Below, one piece after another: positions 28,316-36,533 of a stretch of 64,000 nucleotides of DNA. The stretch lies in IMG/VR virus record IMGVR_UViG_3300045049_000079, positions 25,831-89,830 of that record; one strand, given 5' to 3'. Under the pieces are notes generated by a model. The model ran no database searches. It was given only the letters and a program-made list of their open reading frames with translations, and was not told where the DNA came from. Made by a program: the position numbers and the translations under genes. This DNA is from a virus. Positions within the stretch are counted from its first letter, which is position 1. Every line of letters begins with the position of its first letter.

Positions 28316-29739
28316 AAAAAGATAAAAAGCCAAAGTTCCAGCCTTGCAGCGAAAAGCAACGGCTGGTTTTGAAAGAAAATGAAGTAGATCTGTTCCTCAC
28401 AGGAGGAGGCGCGGGAAGCGGAAAAAGTTTCCTTTCGTTGCTCAAGGCCGCAGGGGTTATACAAGACAAGAACGCTAAAGTGATGATCCTCCGTCTCACT
28501 TATCCAATGCTGAAAGACCTTATCAGCGCATCAAAACAAATTTACCCTCACTTTGGGGGTGTTTGGAAGGCACAAGCCCGTACATGGGTATTTGCCAACG
28601 GCGCGGAAATCGACTTTAAAGCAATGCCGAAAGATTTGCTTGAGGTACAGGGTTGGGAACGCACGCATTTTATCATCGACGAAGCGGCGGAGTGGCAGCA
28701 AGATCAAGTTCTAGCTGTACTTTCTCGTCTACGCAGTGCAACATATACTGGCAAAAAAAGTCTTATGATGTCCTGCAACCCGTCCAAAACTAGCTGGTTA
28801 CGTCCTGTGGTAGATTACTCTCTAGATTCGGAGGGCGTACCTTTGCCGGGAACTGAACACAGAGTTCGTTATTTTGTTGTGCAGAATTCCCACTTTAAAT
28901 GGGCAGATTCCGAAGAAGAGTTGTATGAGAAATACGGTCAAGGTTTGGAGCGAGGTAAAGAGTTCGTCGCCTTGAAATTTAAATTCTGCCCGATGACGTG
29001 CTATGACAATCCAGCCTTGTTGAAAACTGACCCTGGATATGTTGGTCGTCTTCTTTCCCAGCCTCGCGTTAACCAATTGCGACTACTTTATGGGTCATGG
29101 GACGCGGAGGTGCTTGGAAGCTCGATGGTGCGGGAGGACATGTTTGAAATAGTAGAGCATCCACCAATTAATCCGGTTGCCAAATTTAGGGCATGGGACT
29201 TGGCAAGTTCTGTGCCGAACGAAGCTAACGGTTTTAAATGCGACTGGACGGCTGGTGTACTGATGTCAAAAGACGCACTTGGGAATTTCTACATCGAAGA
29301 TGTTGTTAGGTTCCAAAAGCAGATTGATGGTGTGCTGAAGGGTATTAAAGATACCGCATACAAAGACGGGCTGGATGTTACGCAAATTGTACCATGTGAT
29401 CCGGGACAGGCCGGAAAGGTGGCGAATAAATTTTATGTGACTTTTTTAGCGTCTCACGGTATTAGCGTAAAAACTGAAGGTGTGAACCCGCATAGTAATA
29501 AAGTAACACGTTTTAATCCCTTCGCGAGTGTTGCTAACAACAACAGTGTAAAAATTGTAAGAGGAGACTGGAATAGAGACTGGTTTGACGAAGTTTGCTT
29601 TTTCTCTGGAGAAAGAAAAAATGTCGATGACCAAGTTGACGCCACAAGCTCGGCATTCAACCATCTTGCACGTCAAACTGTTATGCCCGTGTTCTCATTG
29701 TCCGTTTTTACACAACCCTCACCAATCCCCTCCCTATAA
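28303..29739 (+). CDS. terL: terminase large subunit, 478 aa
   Basis: Walker A GGGAGSGKS at residues 34-42, Walker B FIIDEAAEW from residue 123, and an SCNPS coupling segment. The nuclease half starts near FRAWDLASS and ends VDDQVDATSSAFN. It packages DNA into the prohead and cuts it. The start is GTG at 28303, inside the tail of the endonuclease gene; GGAG 7-8 bases upstream supports it. The first 20 residues are charged and short, so the original N-terminus or leader may have been altered by the endonuclease insertion. Confidence 0.92.
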   Translation: MSNVKKDKKPKFQPCSEKQRLVLKENEVDLFLTGGGAGSGKSFLSLLKAAGVIQDKNAKVMILRLTYPMLKDLISASKQIYPHFGGVWKAQARTWVFANGAEIDFKAMPKDLLEVQGWERTHFIIDEAAEWQQDQVLAVLSRLRSATYTGKKSLMMSCNPSKTSWLRPVVDYSLDSEGVPLPGTEHRVRYFVVQNSHFKWADSEEELYEKYGQGLERGKEFVALKFKFCPMTCYDNPALLKTDPGYVGRLLSQPRVNQLRLLYGSWDAEVLGSSMVREDMFEIVEHPPINPVAKFRAWDLASSVPNEANGFKCDWTAGVLMSKDALGNFYIEDVVRFQKQIDGVLKGIKDTAYKDGLDVTQIVPCDPGQAGKVANKFYVTFLASHGISVKTEGVNPHSNKVTRFNPFASVANNNSVKIVRGDWNRDWFDEVCFFSGERKNVDDQVDATSSAFNHLARQTVMPVFSLSVFTQPSPIPSL

Positions 29740-29770
29740 TATCACAACAAAACGGATAATGGCACAATAA

Positions 29771-29799
29771 TTGACAAGATTGTTACCTCATGTTATTAT
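29771..29799 (+). promoter_or_regulatory. late promoter flanked by an 11-bp inverted repeat
   Basis: TTGACA, a 17-base spacer, then TATTAT. AAACGGATAAT (29750-29760) and ATTATCCGTTT (29795-29805) flank it, the right arm overlapping the -10 box. AATTGACAAGATTGTTA is identical to the promoter at 46140. Confidence 0.8.
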
Positions 29800-29827
29800 C
29801 CGTTTCAGTAAATAAAAAGGAGCACTA

Positions 29828-31315
29828 ATGGCAGCTAAAAAGCCAAAAGACAATTCGGCTGCTGCTCTAGCGGCTGATGACGGCCAAGCCGTGCCTCGCA
29901 TTTCCCTCGGAGAAAGTGGCTTCGTCGGCCTCCGTACGATTTGGGGGAAAGTTATCGATGATCCGCAGAGAGCGTTTCATTGGCCTAACTTCTATCGCAC
30001 CGTACGGGACATGATGAACGACGCAGTTATTGCGTCCGCCTTCAATACCTACCGAATGCTTCTCTCCCGTGTCACATGGGATGTGCAGCCCCCTGTAGAC
30101 GCCACAGAACAAGAAAAAGAACGCGCAGCATTTATTAAATCCTGCATGGATGACATGGACAGCCTCACTTGGGCAGAGTTCTTGTCTGACGTGATTACAT
30201 ATCTCCCGTATGGTTTTTCCGTGCAAGAGAAAGTCTATCGCCGCCGCCTCTACAAAAACGGCTCGCGCTTCAACGACGGCCTCGTGGGCTTGCGCAAGCT
30301 TTCCCCTCGTGGACAAGACACTATCATTCGCTGGACATTCTCTGAGGATGGGCGCGAACTGCTTGGCTGCGAACAATCCATTGCCAATCTTGAACACGGC
30401 GCGATGTTCATGGATCAAGCTAATGAGCATGGTCTGATTCCTATTAAGCGTGAAAAGTTCCTGCTGTTCCGTGCAGACCCTACAAAGGGCGATCCGACAG
30501 GCAATTCAATCCTGAAGGGGGCATACAAAGCTTGGAAGCAGATGGACATGTTGCGCGACCAAGAACTTCTTGGCGTTGCTAAAGAATCTAATGGTCTTCC
30601 TGTCATCAAGCTCCCGCCTGAATATATGGCAGCAGATGCACCAGACGATATGAAGGCTGTGTACGCCGCTTGTCAGAAGCTGCTTGATACGATTCAAGCG
30701 GGCACTAACAAGGGCATCATCTTCCCTCGCCGCATTGATGAGACAAGCAAAGCTGATCTTTTCGACCTGAGTTTGCTTGAGAAGAAGGGTATCAACGGAG
30801 CTAACATCGATGCTGTTATCAAGCGATATCACAGCGAAATCTACTCTGCACTTGGCGTTGACATCCTTAAAGAAGTCACAGAAATTGGCTCCTTCAGCCT
30901 TGCTGATTCTGATACCAATCTTGTGTCTCTTATGATGAGCCATCGTCTTAACGAGATTGCTGATGTTCTCAACAACGACCTTATCCCGCAGTTATTTAGT
31001 TTGAATGGCTGGAGTCTGGAACGTCTGCCTAAATTTGTTCATGGTGATATCTCTGAAATGTCTGCTGATGAACTTGGCAAGCTCCTGCAACGCACTGGCT
31101 CGATTGGTTTGATTGCTAAGGACATCGCTACGGTTAATCGTCTGCGTAAAGCTTATGGTGTTACTGAGCTTCCTGATGATACTAAGATTGATGACATTGA
31201 GTTTACGATGGAATCTAGTAACTCTGGCGAAGGCATGCAAACACCCTACGATGGAACCGCGAAGAAGCCTACAAAGAAAGATAGTAGCACAGGTAACAAT
31301 GAAAATGCCGCATAA
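29828..31315 (+). CDS. portal protein (DUF935/Mu gp29-like), 495 aa
   Basis: AAAGGAG lies 7 bases before the ATG. The block GLRTIWGKVIDDPQRAFHWP, then RTVRDMMNDAVIASAFNTYR and VQEKVYRRR, is the layout of DUF935-type portals. The dodecameric portal sits at one capsid vertex and gates DNA. Acidic disordered ends (first 20 and last 40 residues). Position right after terL and before the prohead protease confirms the call. Confidence 0.85.
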   Translation: MAAKKPKDNSAAALAADDGQAVPRISLGESGFVGLRTIWGKVIDDPQRAFHWPNFYRTVRDMMNDAVIASAFNTYRMLLSRVTWDVQPPVDATEQEKERAAFIKSCMDDMDSLTWAEFLSDVITYLPYGFSVQEKVYRRRLYKNGSRFNDGLVGLRKLSPRGQDTIIRWTFSEDGRELLGCEQSIANLEHGAMFMDQANEHGLIPIKREKFLLFRADPTKGDPTGNSILKGAYKAWKQMDMLRDQELLGVAKESNGLPVIKLPPEYMAADAPDDMKAVYAACQKLLDTIQAGTNKGIIFPRRIDETSKADLFDLSLLEKKGINGANIDAVIKRYHSEIYSALGVDILKEVTEIGSFSLADSDTNLVSLMMSHRLNEIADVLNNDLIPQLFSLNGWSLERLPKFVHGDISEMSADELGKLLQRTGSIGLIAKDIATVNRLRKAYGVTELPDDTKIDDIEFTMESSNSGEGMQTPYDGTAKKPTKKDSSTGNNENAA

Positions 31316-31323
31316 AGGACAAT

Positions 31324-32160
31324 ATGAACAAACATAAACTTCTGCGGCTTACCGCTTCTTTGCGCAACCGTCCGCATCTTATCTCGAAAGAGGCATTCCA
31401 AGAAATCGAAACAGTGCTTGACGCTCGTAACGCCGGAATGCTCACACTTCCGCAAGAGCCACAACCAGAGGACGACGAAGACGAACTCAGCACTGCTGGA
31501 GACATTGGTGTTATCTCGATTCGTGGACCTCTTACCTACCGCACGACTGGTTGGGAAGGTTTGTGCGGAGGCTTCTCCTACGAGATGCTTCTCGACCAAG
31601 CAGAAGACATGATAGAAGCTGGCGTTAAGGACATTGTGCTTGATGTTGATTCTGGTGGGGGCGAAGCATACGGTTGCTTTGAGGTAACAGATGAACTCCG
31701 TAAGATGTGTGATGCTGCTGGTGTGAGGCTGACTGGCTACATCGACGGTTCTGCATGTTCTGCTGCTTACGCAATCATCTGCGCTTGCGACGAAGTGGTT
31801 ATCAACCCTTTCGCACAGGCAGGCAGCATTGGCGTCCTCATTGCCCTCTACAACGATAGCAAAGCGCTTGAGCAAGCTGGTATCCAGCGTACGTTCGTTA
31901 CGGATGGTACTGACAAAGTTCCTTTCGCTGATGACGGCTCGTGGCGCGAAGGTTTCCTTGCAGACTTGCAAGCGCGTGTTGCAGAACTTGGCGATGCCTT
32001 CCGTGCTCATGTGTCTAAGTACACCGGTTTGTCTGTGAAGGATATCAAGGATACGCAAGCACGAGTGTACAGCGCACAAGATGCCCTGTCAATCGGTTTG
32101 GTCAACAAAATTATGACTCGCTCAGATTTCGTGGATTACATCACTAACGAAAAGGATTAA
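31324..32160 (+). CDS. prohead protease, S49/SppA-like, 278 aa
   Basis: GSACSAAYA places the nucleophile at Ser146; Lys198 in TDGTDKVPF is the general base, as in the Ser-Lys dyad of phage S49 (lambda C-like) peptidases. SDI-type segments DIVLDVDSGGGEAYGC and ISIRGPL frame the ClpP-like fold. It would trim scaffold and portal during head maturation. The N-terminal 58 residues are an extra helical/acidic region. Confidence 0.9.
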   Translation: MNKHKLLRLTASLRNRPHLISKEAFQEIETVLDARNAGMLTLPQEPQPEDDEDELSTAGDIGVISIRGPLTYRTTGWEGLCGGFSYEMLLDQAEDMIEAGVKDIVLDVDSGGGEAYGCFEVTDELRKMCDAAGVRLTGYIDGSACSAAYAIICACDEVVINPFAQAGSIGVLIALYNDSKALEQAGIQRTFVTDGTDKVPFADDGSWREGFLADLQARVAELGDAFRAHVSKYTGLSVKDIKDTQARVYSAQDALSIGLVNKIMTRSDFVDYITNEKD

Positions 32161-32162
32161 AG

Positions 32163-32723
32163 ATGCTGGACGCACTTAAGAAGAAGTTGGGCATTAAGCC
32201 TGTAACCCCGGAGGCTTCGCAAGAAGTCACAACTACAGGCGCTCTGCCTGAACAAGAAAAGGAAGAAACGATGAGTGTAGAACAGACTCAAGGAATTGAG
32301 CTTGCTGCGCACGAAGCCATCGTAGCTCAACTTGCTGAACTTACTGCTGAACTGGCAGAGGTTAAAGCTGGCGCTGAAGCTATGAAAGCCGAGTACGAAG
32401 AAAAACTGTCGGCATATGCTGCTGCTGAAGCACAAGCAAAAGCTGATGCGCTGGCTGCAAAAATGAATGCACGCAAAGAAAAAGCGGAAGCTGCTATGGG
32501 CACCGAGAAAGCTGTTGCGTTTATGGCTGCTACTGAACAAATGGACGAATCGCAGTTTGAGTCGTTCCTTGCAATTTTCAACACCAATGCTACTGCCGAG
32601 GCAAAGAGTGAGATGTTCCAAGAAGTCGGCGTTGAGACTAAGGCAGACGCTAAAGAGGAGCCGAAAGTCGAACATTTTAATAAATATATCCCTAAGAAAT
32701 CCGCTAAGAAGGAATCGAAATAA
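32163..32723 (+). CDS. capsid scaffold-like protein, 186 aa
   Basis: Follows the protease by 2 bases. Residues about 40-110 are an Ala/Glu/Lys coiled coil (LAELTAELAEVKAGAEAMKA, then EYEEKLSAYAAAEAQAKADA), and the C-terminus is short and basic (KKSAKKESK). This composition and place match separately encoded scaffolds, removed by the protease after assembly. An in-frame ATG at 32272 could give a shorter form, as in lambda Nu3. Confidence 0.7.
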   Translation: MLDALKKKLGIKPVTPEASQEVTTTGALPEQEKEETMSVEQTQGIELAAHEAIVAQLAELTAELAEVKAGAEAMKAEYEEKLSAYAAAEAQAKADALAAKMNARKEKAEAAMGTEKAVAFMAATEQMDESQFESFLAIFNTNATAEAKSEMFQEVGVETKADAKEEPKVEHFNKYIPKKSAKKESK

Positions 32724-33118
32724 TGACTAAACTGGCTACTCGTGGCAATAAACTCTCGGGCGTACTGGCCTTTGAAGAAATGCCGGACAAAGGTGTCTGC
32801 CGCCGTGCTGTGACTGTTACCGTTGCGGCCGGTATGGATGTTGGAGCTGTTCTGCAATTTGACGGTACGAGCAAATATAAATGGGTTGCTAACGCTGACG
32901 TTGCAACACTGAATTCTGACGTTGTTGTGCTGATTGAGAGCGTGCTGGATGTCCCGTCGCTGACTCCCGGCGATTACACACTGGTGGTTCTGCGCACCGG
33001 GCATGCTGGCGTTGTGGATAAAGGTTTGCTTTATAAGGATACCGTCACTTCGGCTAACCAAGCTATCGTTCAAGCAGCCCTTAAAGCTAAAAATATTCAC
33101 GTCCGTACTGGCGTCTAA
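32723..33118 (+). CDS. head decoration protein (lambda gpD-like), 131 aa
   Basis: Start shares a base with the scaffold stop (TAATG). Pattern: GVLAFEEMPDKGVCRRAVTV, AGMDVGAVLQFD, NSDVVVLIESVLD and TLVVLRTGHAGVVDKGLLYK. This resembles the gpD/HDPD family of trimeric outer-capsid cement proteins. It sits between scaffold and major capsid genes, the usual order. Confidence 0.75.
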   Translation: MTKLATRGNKLSGVLAFEEMPDKGVCRRAVTVTVAAGMDVGAVLQFDGTSKYKWVANADVATLNSDVVVLIESVLDVPSLTPGDYTLVVLRTGHAGVVDKGLLYKDTVTSANQAIVQAALKAKNIHVRTGV

Positions 33119-33137
33119 TAAATAAAGGAACACTCTC

Positions 33138-34190
33138 ATGAGCATGACTATTCGCGACTACTTCTCGTCGTTTAAAAACGCGGACTTCGTTGATTCGATT
33201 TCGCAAATCCCCCTGCAAGCTGGCTACATTAATAGCCAAAATCTGTTCTCGACTAAATCGACAAACCAACTGGCTGTCGTTTTTGATCGCGATTACGCAA
33301 ACATCACCCTGCTCCCGCAAGTGAATCGTGGTGCAAAAGCATCTACGGATAACCATGAGCGCAAAGTAGATACCTTCGCTTTGAAACTGGCATACTTCAA
33401 GCACGAAGATCGCCTGACGAACGAAGATATCCAAAGCTGGCGTGCTCCGGGCTCGACCGATTCGGAAACGTATGGCCGTGCTACCGCAGAGAAAATGACC
33501 GACATGGCGCGTGCATGGCAGCAGACTCAAGAGTATATGAAGCTGCGCGCTCTGCAAGGTCAATTCAAGACGCCCGATGGTGTTGTTGTTGCCGATATGT
33601 ACAATGAATTCGGTATCACGCAGCAAACCATTGACTTCACTCTTGGCACTTCGACCACAAACGTTGACTCGGTTATTCGTCAACTGAAAAAGGCGGTTGC
33701 AACCAACGTTATGAACGGTGGCGCAATCGGTGGTGTTAAGGTTCTTGTCGATGCTACATTCTTTGATAAGCTTATCAGCCACCCGGCCATCAAGAACGCC
33801 TACCAGTTCTTCATGGCTAACGGTGCTGGCAACCAAGCACTGCGTGACGACCTGACGACCTACGAACAGTGGGGCATCATGGACCACTTCACGCACCGTG
33901 GTATCACGTTCGTGTCGTATGACTTCACGTTCAATCTGCCAAACGGCACTACTGAACTGGCATTTGCTGACAGCACTGGCATCGCGTATGCTGACGGTGT
34001 TCGTGACCTGTTCCGTGGCTACTGCGGACCTTCGGCAAAACTTAGTGAGGCCAATCAACCCGGCCAAGAAATCTTCGTCCGCAATTACGTCGATCCGAAG
34101 GATGAGTATGTTGAGTTTGAAATGGAAGCATCGCCGCTCTATTTCTGCACCCGTCCGGCATCGTTGATTAAAGTTGTGTCGAGCAACTAA
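33138..34190 (+). CDS. major capsid protein (lambda gpE-like), 350 aa
   Basis: AAAGGAAC lies before the ATG. Residues 1-60 and the segment FALKLAYFKHEDRLTNEDIQ with TYGRATAEKMTDMARAWQQT match the Phage_cap_E family (HK97 fold). DGVRDLFRGYCGP and the C-terminal YFCTRPASLIKVVSS fit the P-domain and A-domain ends. C/G-ending codons are more frequent here than in early genes, as in many highly expressed phage genes. Followed at once by a terminator hairpin. Confidence 0.92.
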   Translation: MSMTIRDYFSSFKNADFVDSISQIPLQAGYINSQNLFSTKSTNQLAVVFDRDYANITLLPQVNRGAKASTDNHERKVDTFALKLAYFKHEDRLTNEDIQSWRAPGSTDSETYGRATAEKMTDMARAWQQTQEYMKLRALQGQFKTPDGVVVADMYNEFGITQQTIDFTLGTSTTNVDSVIRQLKKAVATNVMNGGAIGGVKVLVDATFFDKLISHPAIKNAYQFFMANGAGNQALRDDLTTYEQWGIMDHFTHRGITFVSYDFTFNLPNGTTELAFADSTGIAYADGVRDLFRGYCGPSAKLSEANQPGQEIFVRNYVDPKDEYVEFEMEASPLYFCTRPASLIKVVSSN

Positions 34191-34199
34191 AGAAACATG

Positions 34200-34217
34200 A
34201 CCCTCTTCGGAGGGTTT
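34200..34217 (+). terminator. terminator-like hairpin after the capsid gene
   Basis: ACCCTC-TTCG-GAGGGT with a short TTTAAATTT tail. It may attenuate readthrough from the capsid gene. Confidence 0.7.
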
Positions 34218-34224
34218 AAATTTC

Positions 34225-34253
34225 TTGACTTTGTGAGCTTCTTATTGTACAAT
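34225..34253 (+). promoter_or_regulatory. sigma-70 promoter of the endonuclease gene
   Basis: TTGACT, a 17-base spacer, then TACAAT. It lies in the upstream extension of the next ORF and sets the start at 34287. Confidence 0.8.
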
Positions 34254-34286
34254 AGTAATATTGAGGCTCACAATATAAGGGAATTT

Positions 34287-35207
34287 ATGACTAAGGCTCT
34301 AACCCAGGAAGAGTTTATCAAGAAGGCGAAGATGGTTCACGGAGACGCCTATTCATATGATAAAACAAATTACATCCGCTCTAATCTAAAAATTATTGTT
34401 ACTTGTCCCAAAGAGGGGCATGGTGATTGGGAAGTAACTCCAAACAATCATTTGAAGAGAAAATGCCCTAAGTGCGCATGCACCTTCACAAATGCAAAAG
34501 AGGCATTCTTGCCAAAAGCAAGTGCACAGTTTGGTGATTTATATGATTATTCAGAGGTTGTCTACACGCGCTCTACAGAAAAAGTGAAAATCAAGTGTCA
34601 CGAGCACGGCTTCTTTTATGTCACCCCATCTAACCACTTGAACGGTTTTGGTTGTGCCAAGTGCAGCTATGAACGAATGGCTAAGAAAAAGACAAAAAGT
34701 CTTGAAGAGTATATCACCGAAGTGCAAGCTGTTCACGGAGATAGGTATGGACTTGACAAGATATCCTACTCTCACTGCTTTGACAAAGTCACCATCATTT
34801 GTCACGAACACGGGGAATTTAGCGCACTGGCGAACTCTTTTCTGCAAGGGCACGGATGCCCTTCTTGCATGGAAGGCGGGTTCAATCAGATGAAAGCTGG
34901 GTCGTTATACGTGATGACAGATGGAGACATTTGCAAAATTGGCATCACAAACCAATCAGCAGCGATACGTGCAGAGCACATCAACAAAATGTCGAAATTA
35001 TCGTTTTCTTCTGTATTTGAGAAGAGGTTTGAAGACGGCTCTGTCCCTTTAAACATCGAGACGATTCTACTGCGAGAACTTCGTGCAAAGTATAAATCTA
35101 TTGAAATGAAATTCAATGGCAGTTCTGAGTGCTTCTACTGCGTAGATATATCTGCTCTCCTGTCCAGAATAGAAGAACTAATAAAGGAACTAAATGCCCA
35201 TTATTGA
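34287..35207 (+). CDS. putative homing endonuclease: three zinc-ribbon units plus T5orf172/GIY-YIG-like domain, 306 aa
   Basis: The ATG at 34287 has AAGGGA upstream. Three ribbon units: VTCPKEGHGDWEVTPNNHLK with CPKC, IKCHEHGFFYVTPSNHLNGF with CAKC, and IICHEHGEFSALANSFLQGH with CPSC. The nuclease starts GGFNQMKAGSLYVMTDGDIC then KIGITNQSAAIRAEHI. It lacks the three N-terminal repeats of the copy at 27074. It sits between the major capsid gene and the next structural gene and overlaps that gene by 14 bases, so insertion is precise. Own promoter. Confidence 0.75.
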   Translation: MTKALTQEEFIKKAKMVHGDAYSYDKTNYIRSNLKIIVTCPKEGHGDWEVTPNNHLKRKCPKCACTFTNAKEAFLPKASAQFGDLYDYSEVVYTRSTEKVKIKCHEHGFFYVTPSNHLNGFGCAKCSYERMAKKKTKSLEEYITEVQAVHGDRYGLDKISYSHCFDKVTIICHEHGEFSALANSFLQGHGCPSCMEGGFNQMKAGSLYVMTDGDICKIGITNQSAAIRAEHINKMSKLSFSSVFEKRFEDGSVPLNIETILLRELRAKYKSIEMKFNGSSECFYCVDISALLSRIEELIKELNAHY

Positions 35208-35661
35208 TCTTACCTCCCCTGTCGGTAAGCTGCGCTACCGTCTTGGTGATTATCTTGATATCCCACGCCTTCCTGATGAAGTGTATGAAAGCGCCTTGAC
35301 GGATACCAACAACAATCTTCGCGCAGCAACAATCTTGTGTGGGCAGTACATTCTTGCTGGGCTTGCATTTGACACTCAGCAGAAAATGGGCATCGTTGAA
35401 GTGTATGGTCAGCAAGCCTTTAACCAATATCTTCAGTTCTTGAAGCTTGTTATCAAAGAGCCGGCTCTTAATCACACTTGCCCAATCCCCTACGTTGCTG
35501 GTGCAGATGAACTTCATCCTATTCTGCAATTCAAAGAGGACTTCACTAACGCGCAGAATCGCCCAACTTCAGACGAGCGACTTCACCAAATTGCTATTGG
35601 CCCCTTTGATCCTTACAGTGGAGATGTGGCTAATCTTGCACCTCCTGAGATTCCATCATGA
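35194..35661 (+). CDS. head-tail connector protein, 155 aa
   Basis: AAGGAAC lies 5 bases before the ATG. Helical (KLRYRLGDYLDIPRLPDEVY, then CGQYILAGLAFDTQQKMGI), the layout of gpFII/gp6-type adaptor proteins that cap the portal. Placed after the capsid gene as expected. Overlaps the next gene by 4 bases. Assignment rests mainly on position. Confidence 0.55.
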   Translation: MPIIDLTSPVGKLRYRLGDYLDIPRLPDEVYESALTDTNNNLRAATILCGQYILAGLAFDTQQKMGIVEVYGQQAFNQYLQFLKLVIKEPALNHTCPIPYVAGADELHPILQFKEDFTNAQNRPTSDERLHQIAIGPFDPYSGDVANLAPPEIPS

Positions 35662-36056
35662 TTACAGGATTTGACAGGGTTGTTGCCAATATGGTGAATA
35701 AATTCGGCACAACGGCATACGTTAGTGTAGCCGTCTCTGAAGTTTATGACCCACTCACATCGGAAAACGTCGTCACTTATCAGGACTACCCCGTCAACGC
35801 AATGTTGTTCGATTACGTGCGTAAGAATGAAGGTGAGGGTGAAGCACAAAACACTCTCATCAGAACAGGTGACAAACAAGTGTACATTCAGCCTCCGCAG
35901 AAGACTGATATTGGCCTAGCACTGCCTCACCTCTCTGCAAATAGGGACTTCTTCAAGATTAATGACAAGATTTATAAGATTGTCACAGTGAAGCAATTGA
36001 ACCCGTCGCAGCAACAAGTTAACTGCATTTTGTACGAACTGTACATCCGTGAATAA
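35658..36056 (+). CDS. head closure or connector protein, 132 aa
   Basis: Starts at an ATGA overlap. Beta-rich (YVSVAVSEVYDPLTSENVVT, then DYPVNAMLFDYVRK and KQVYIQPPQK), like the small beta-barrel stoppers (SPP1 gp16/HK97-type). Completes the head-tail joint. Inferred from fold type and position. Confidence 0.55.
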   Translation: MITGFDRVVANMVNKFGTTAYVSVAVSEVYDPLTSENVVTYQDYPVNAMLFDYVRKNEGEGEAQNTLIRTGDKQVYIQPPQKTDIGLALPHLSANRDFFKINDKIYKIVTVKQLNPSQQQVNCILYELYIRE

Positions 36057-36079
36057 ACAACAAATTAAAGGAAATAGAA

Positions 36080-36523
36080 ATGGCTGCTTGGACAGATTAC
36101 GCTGAAAATAAAATTGTTGACGCGGTGTTCCGTGGTCAACCTCTTAACGCACCTGCAACATTCTATGCTGCGTTGCTCACCACTGCTGACAACGACGCTG
36201 GTACGGCCCGTGTGGAAGTGTCTGGTGGCTCCTACGCTCGTGTAGCTATTACTTCCTCGCTTGCTAACTGGGCTGGCACGCAAGGCGCTGGTACGACGGT
36301 TGCTTCGACAGGCGCTTCGGGAACTACTTCTAATAACATCGCTATTCAATTCCCAGCACCCACAGCTAACTGGGGTACGGTTGTCGGTATGAGCCTTTTT
36401 GATGCTGCAACAGGTGGCAATGAATGGGTGTACGGAGCACTTGCAACGCCTAAAACTATCAACAGTGGCGATGGCGCCCCTTCGTTCACAATTGGCTCGC
36501 TGTCGATTCAAATTGATAACTAA
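36080..36523 (+). CDS. small structural protein of the fibre module, 147 aa
   Basis: AAAGGAA lies before the ATG. Segment VFRGQPLNAPATFYAALLTT, then VEVSGGSYARVAITSSLANW, is typical of a short phage tail-fibre or virion protein family (AALLT...EVSGGSYAR). Gly/Thr/Ala-rich. It heads the fibre block and may be the collar by which fibres attach. Confidence 0.6.
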   Translation: MAAWTDYAENKIVDAVFRGQPLNAPATFYAALLTTADNDAGTARVEVSGGSYARVAITSSLANWAGTQGAGTTVASTGASGTTSNNIAIQFPAPTANWGTVVGMSLFDAATGGNEWVYGALATPKTINSGDGAPSFTIGSLSIQIDN

Positions 36524-36533
36524 GAGGTGATCC

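Noticed and set aside
31246-32079. 277-codon leftward frame opposite the prohead protease
   Set aside because: Shadow of a gene with a clear catalytic dyad.
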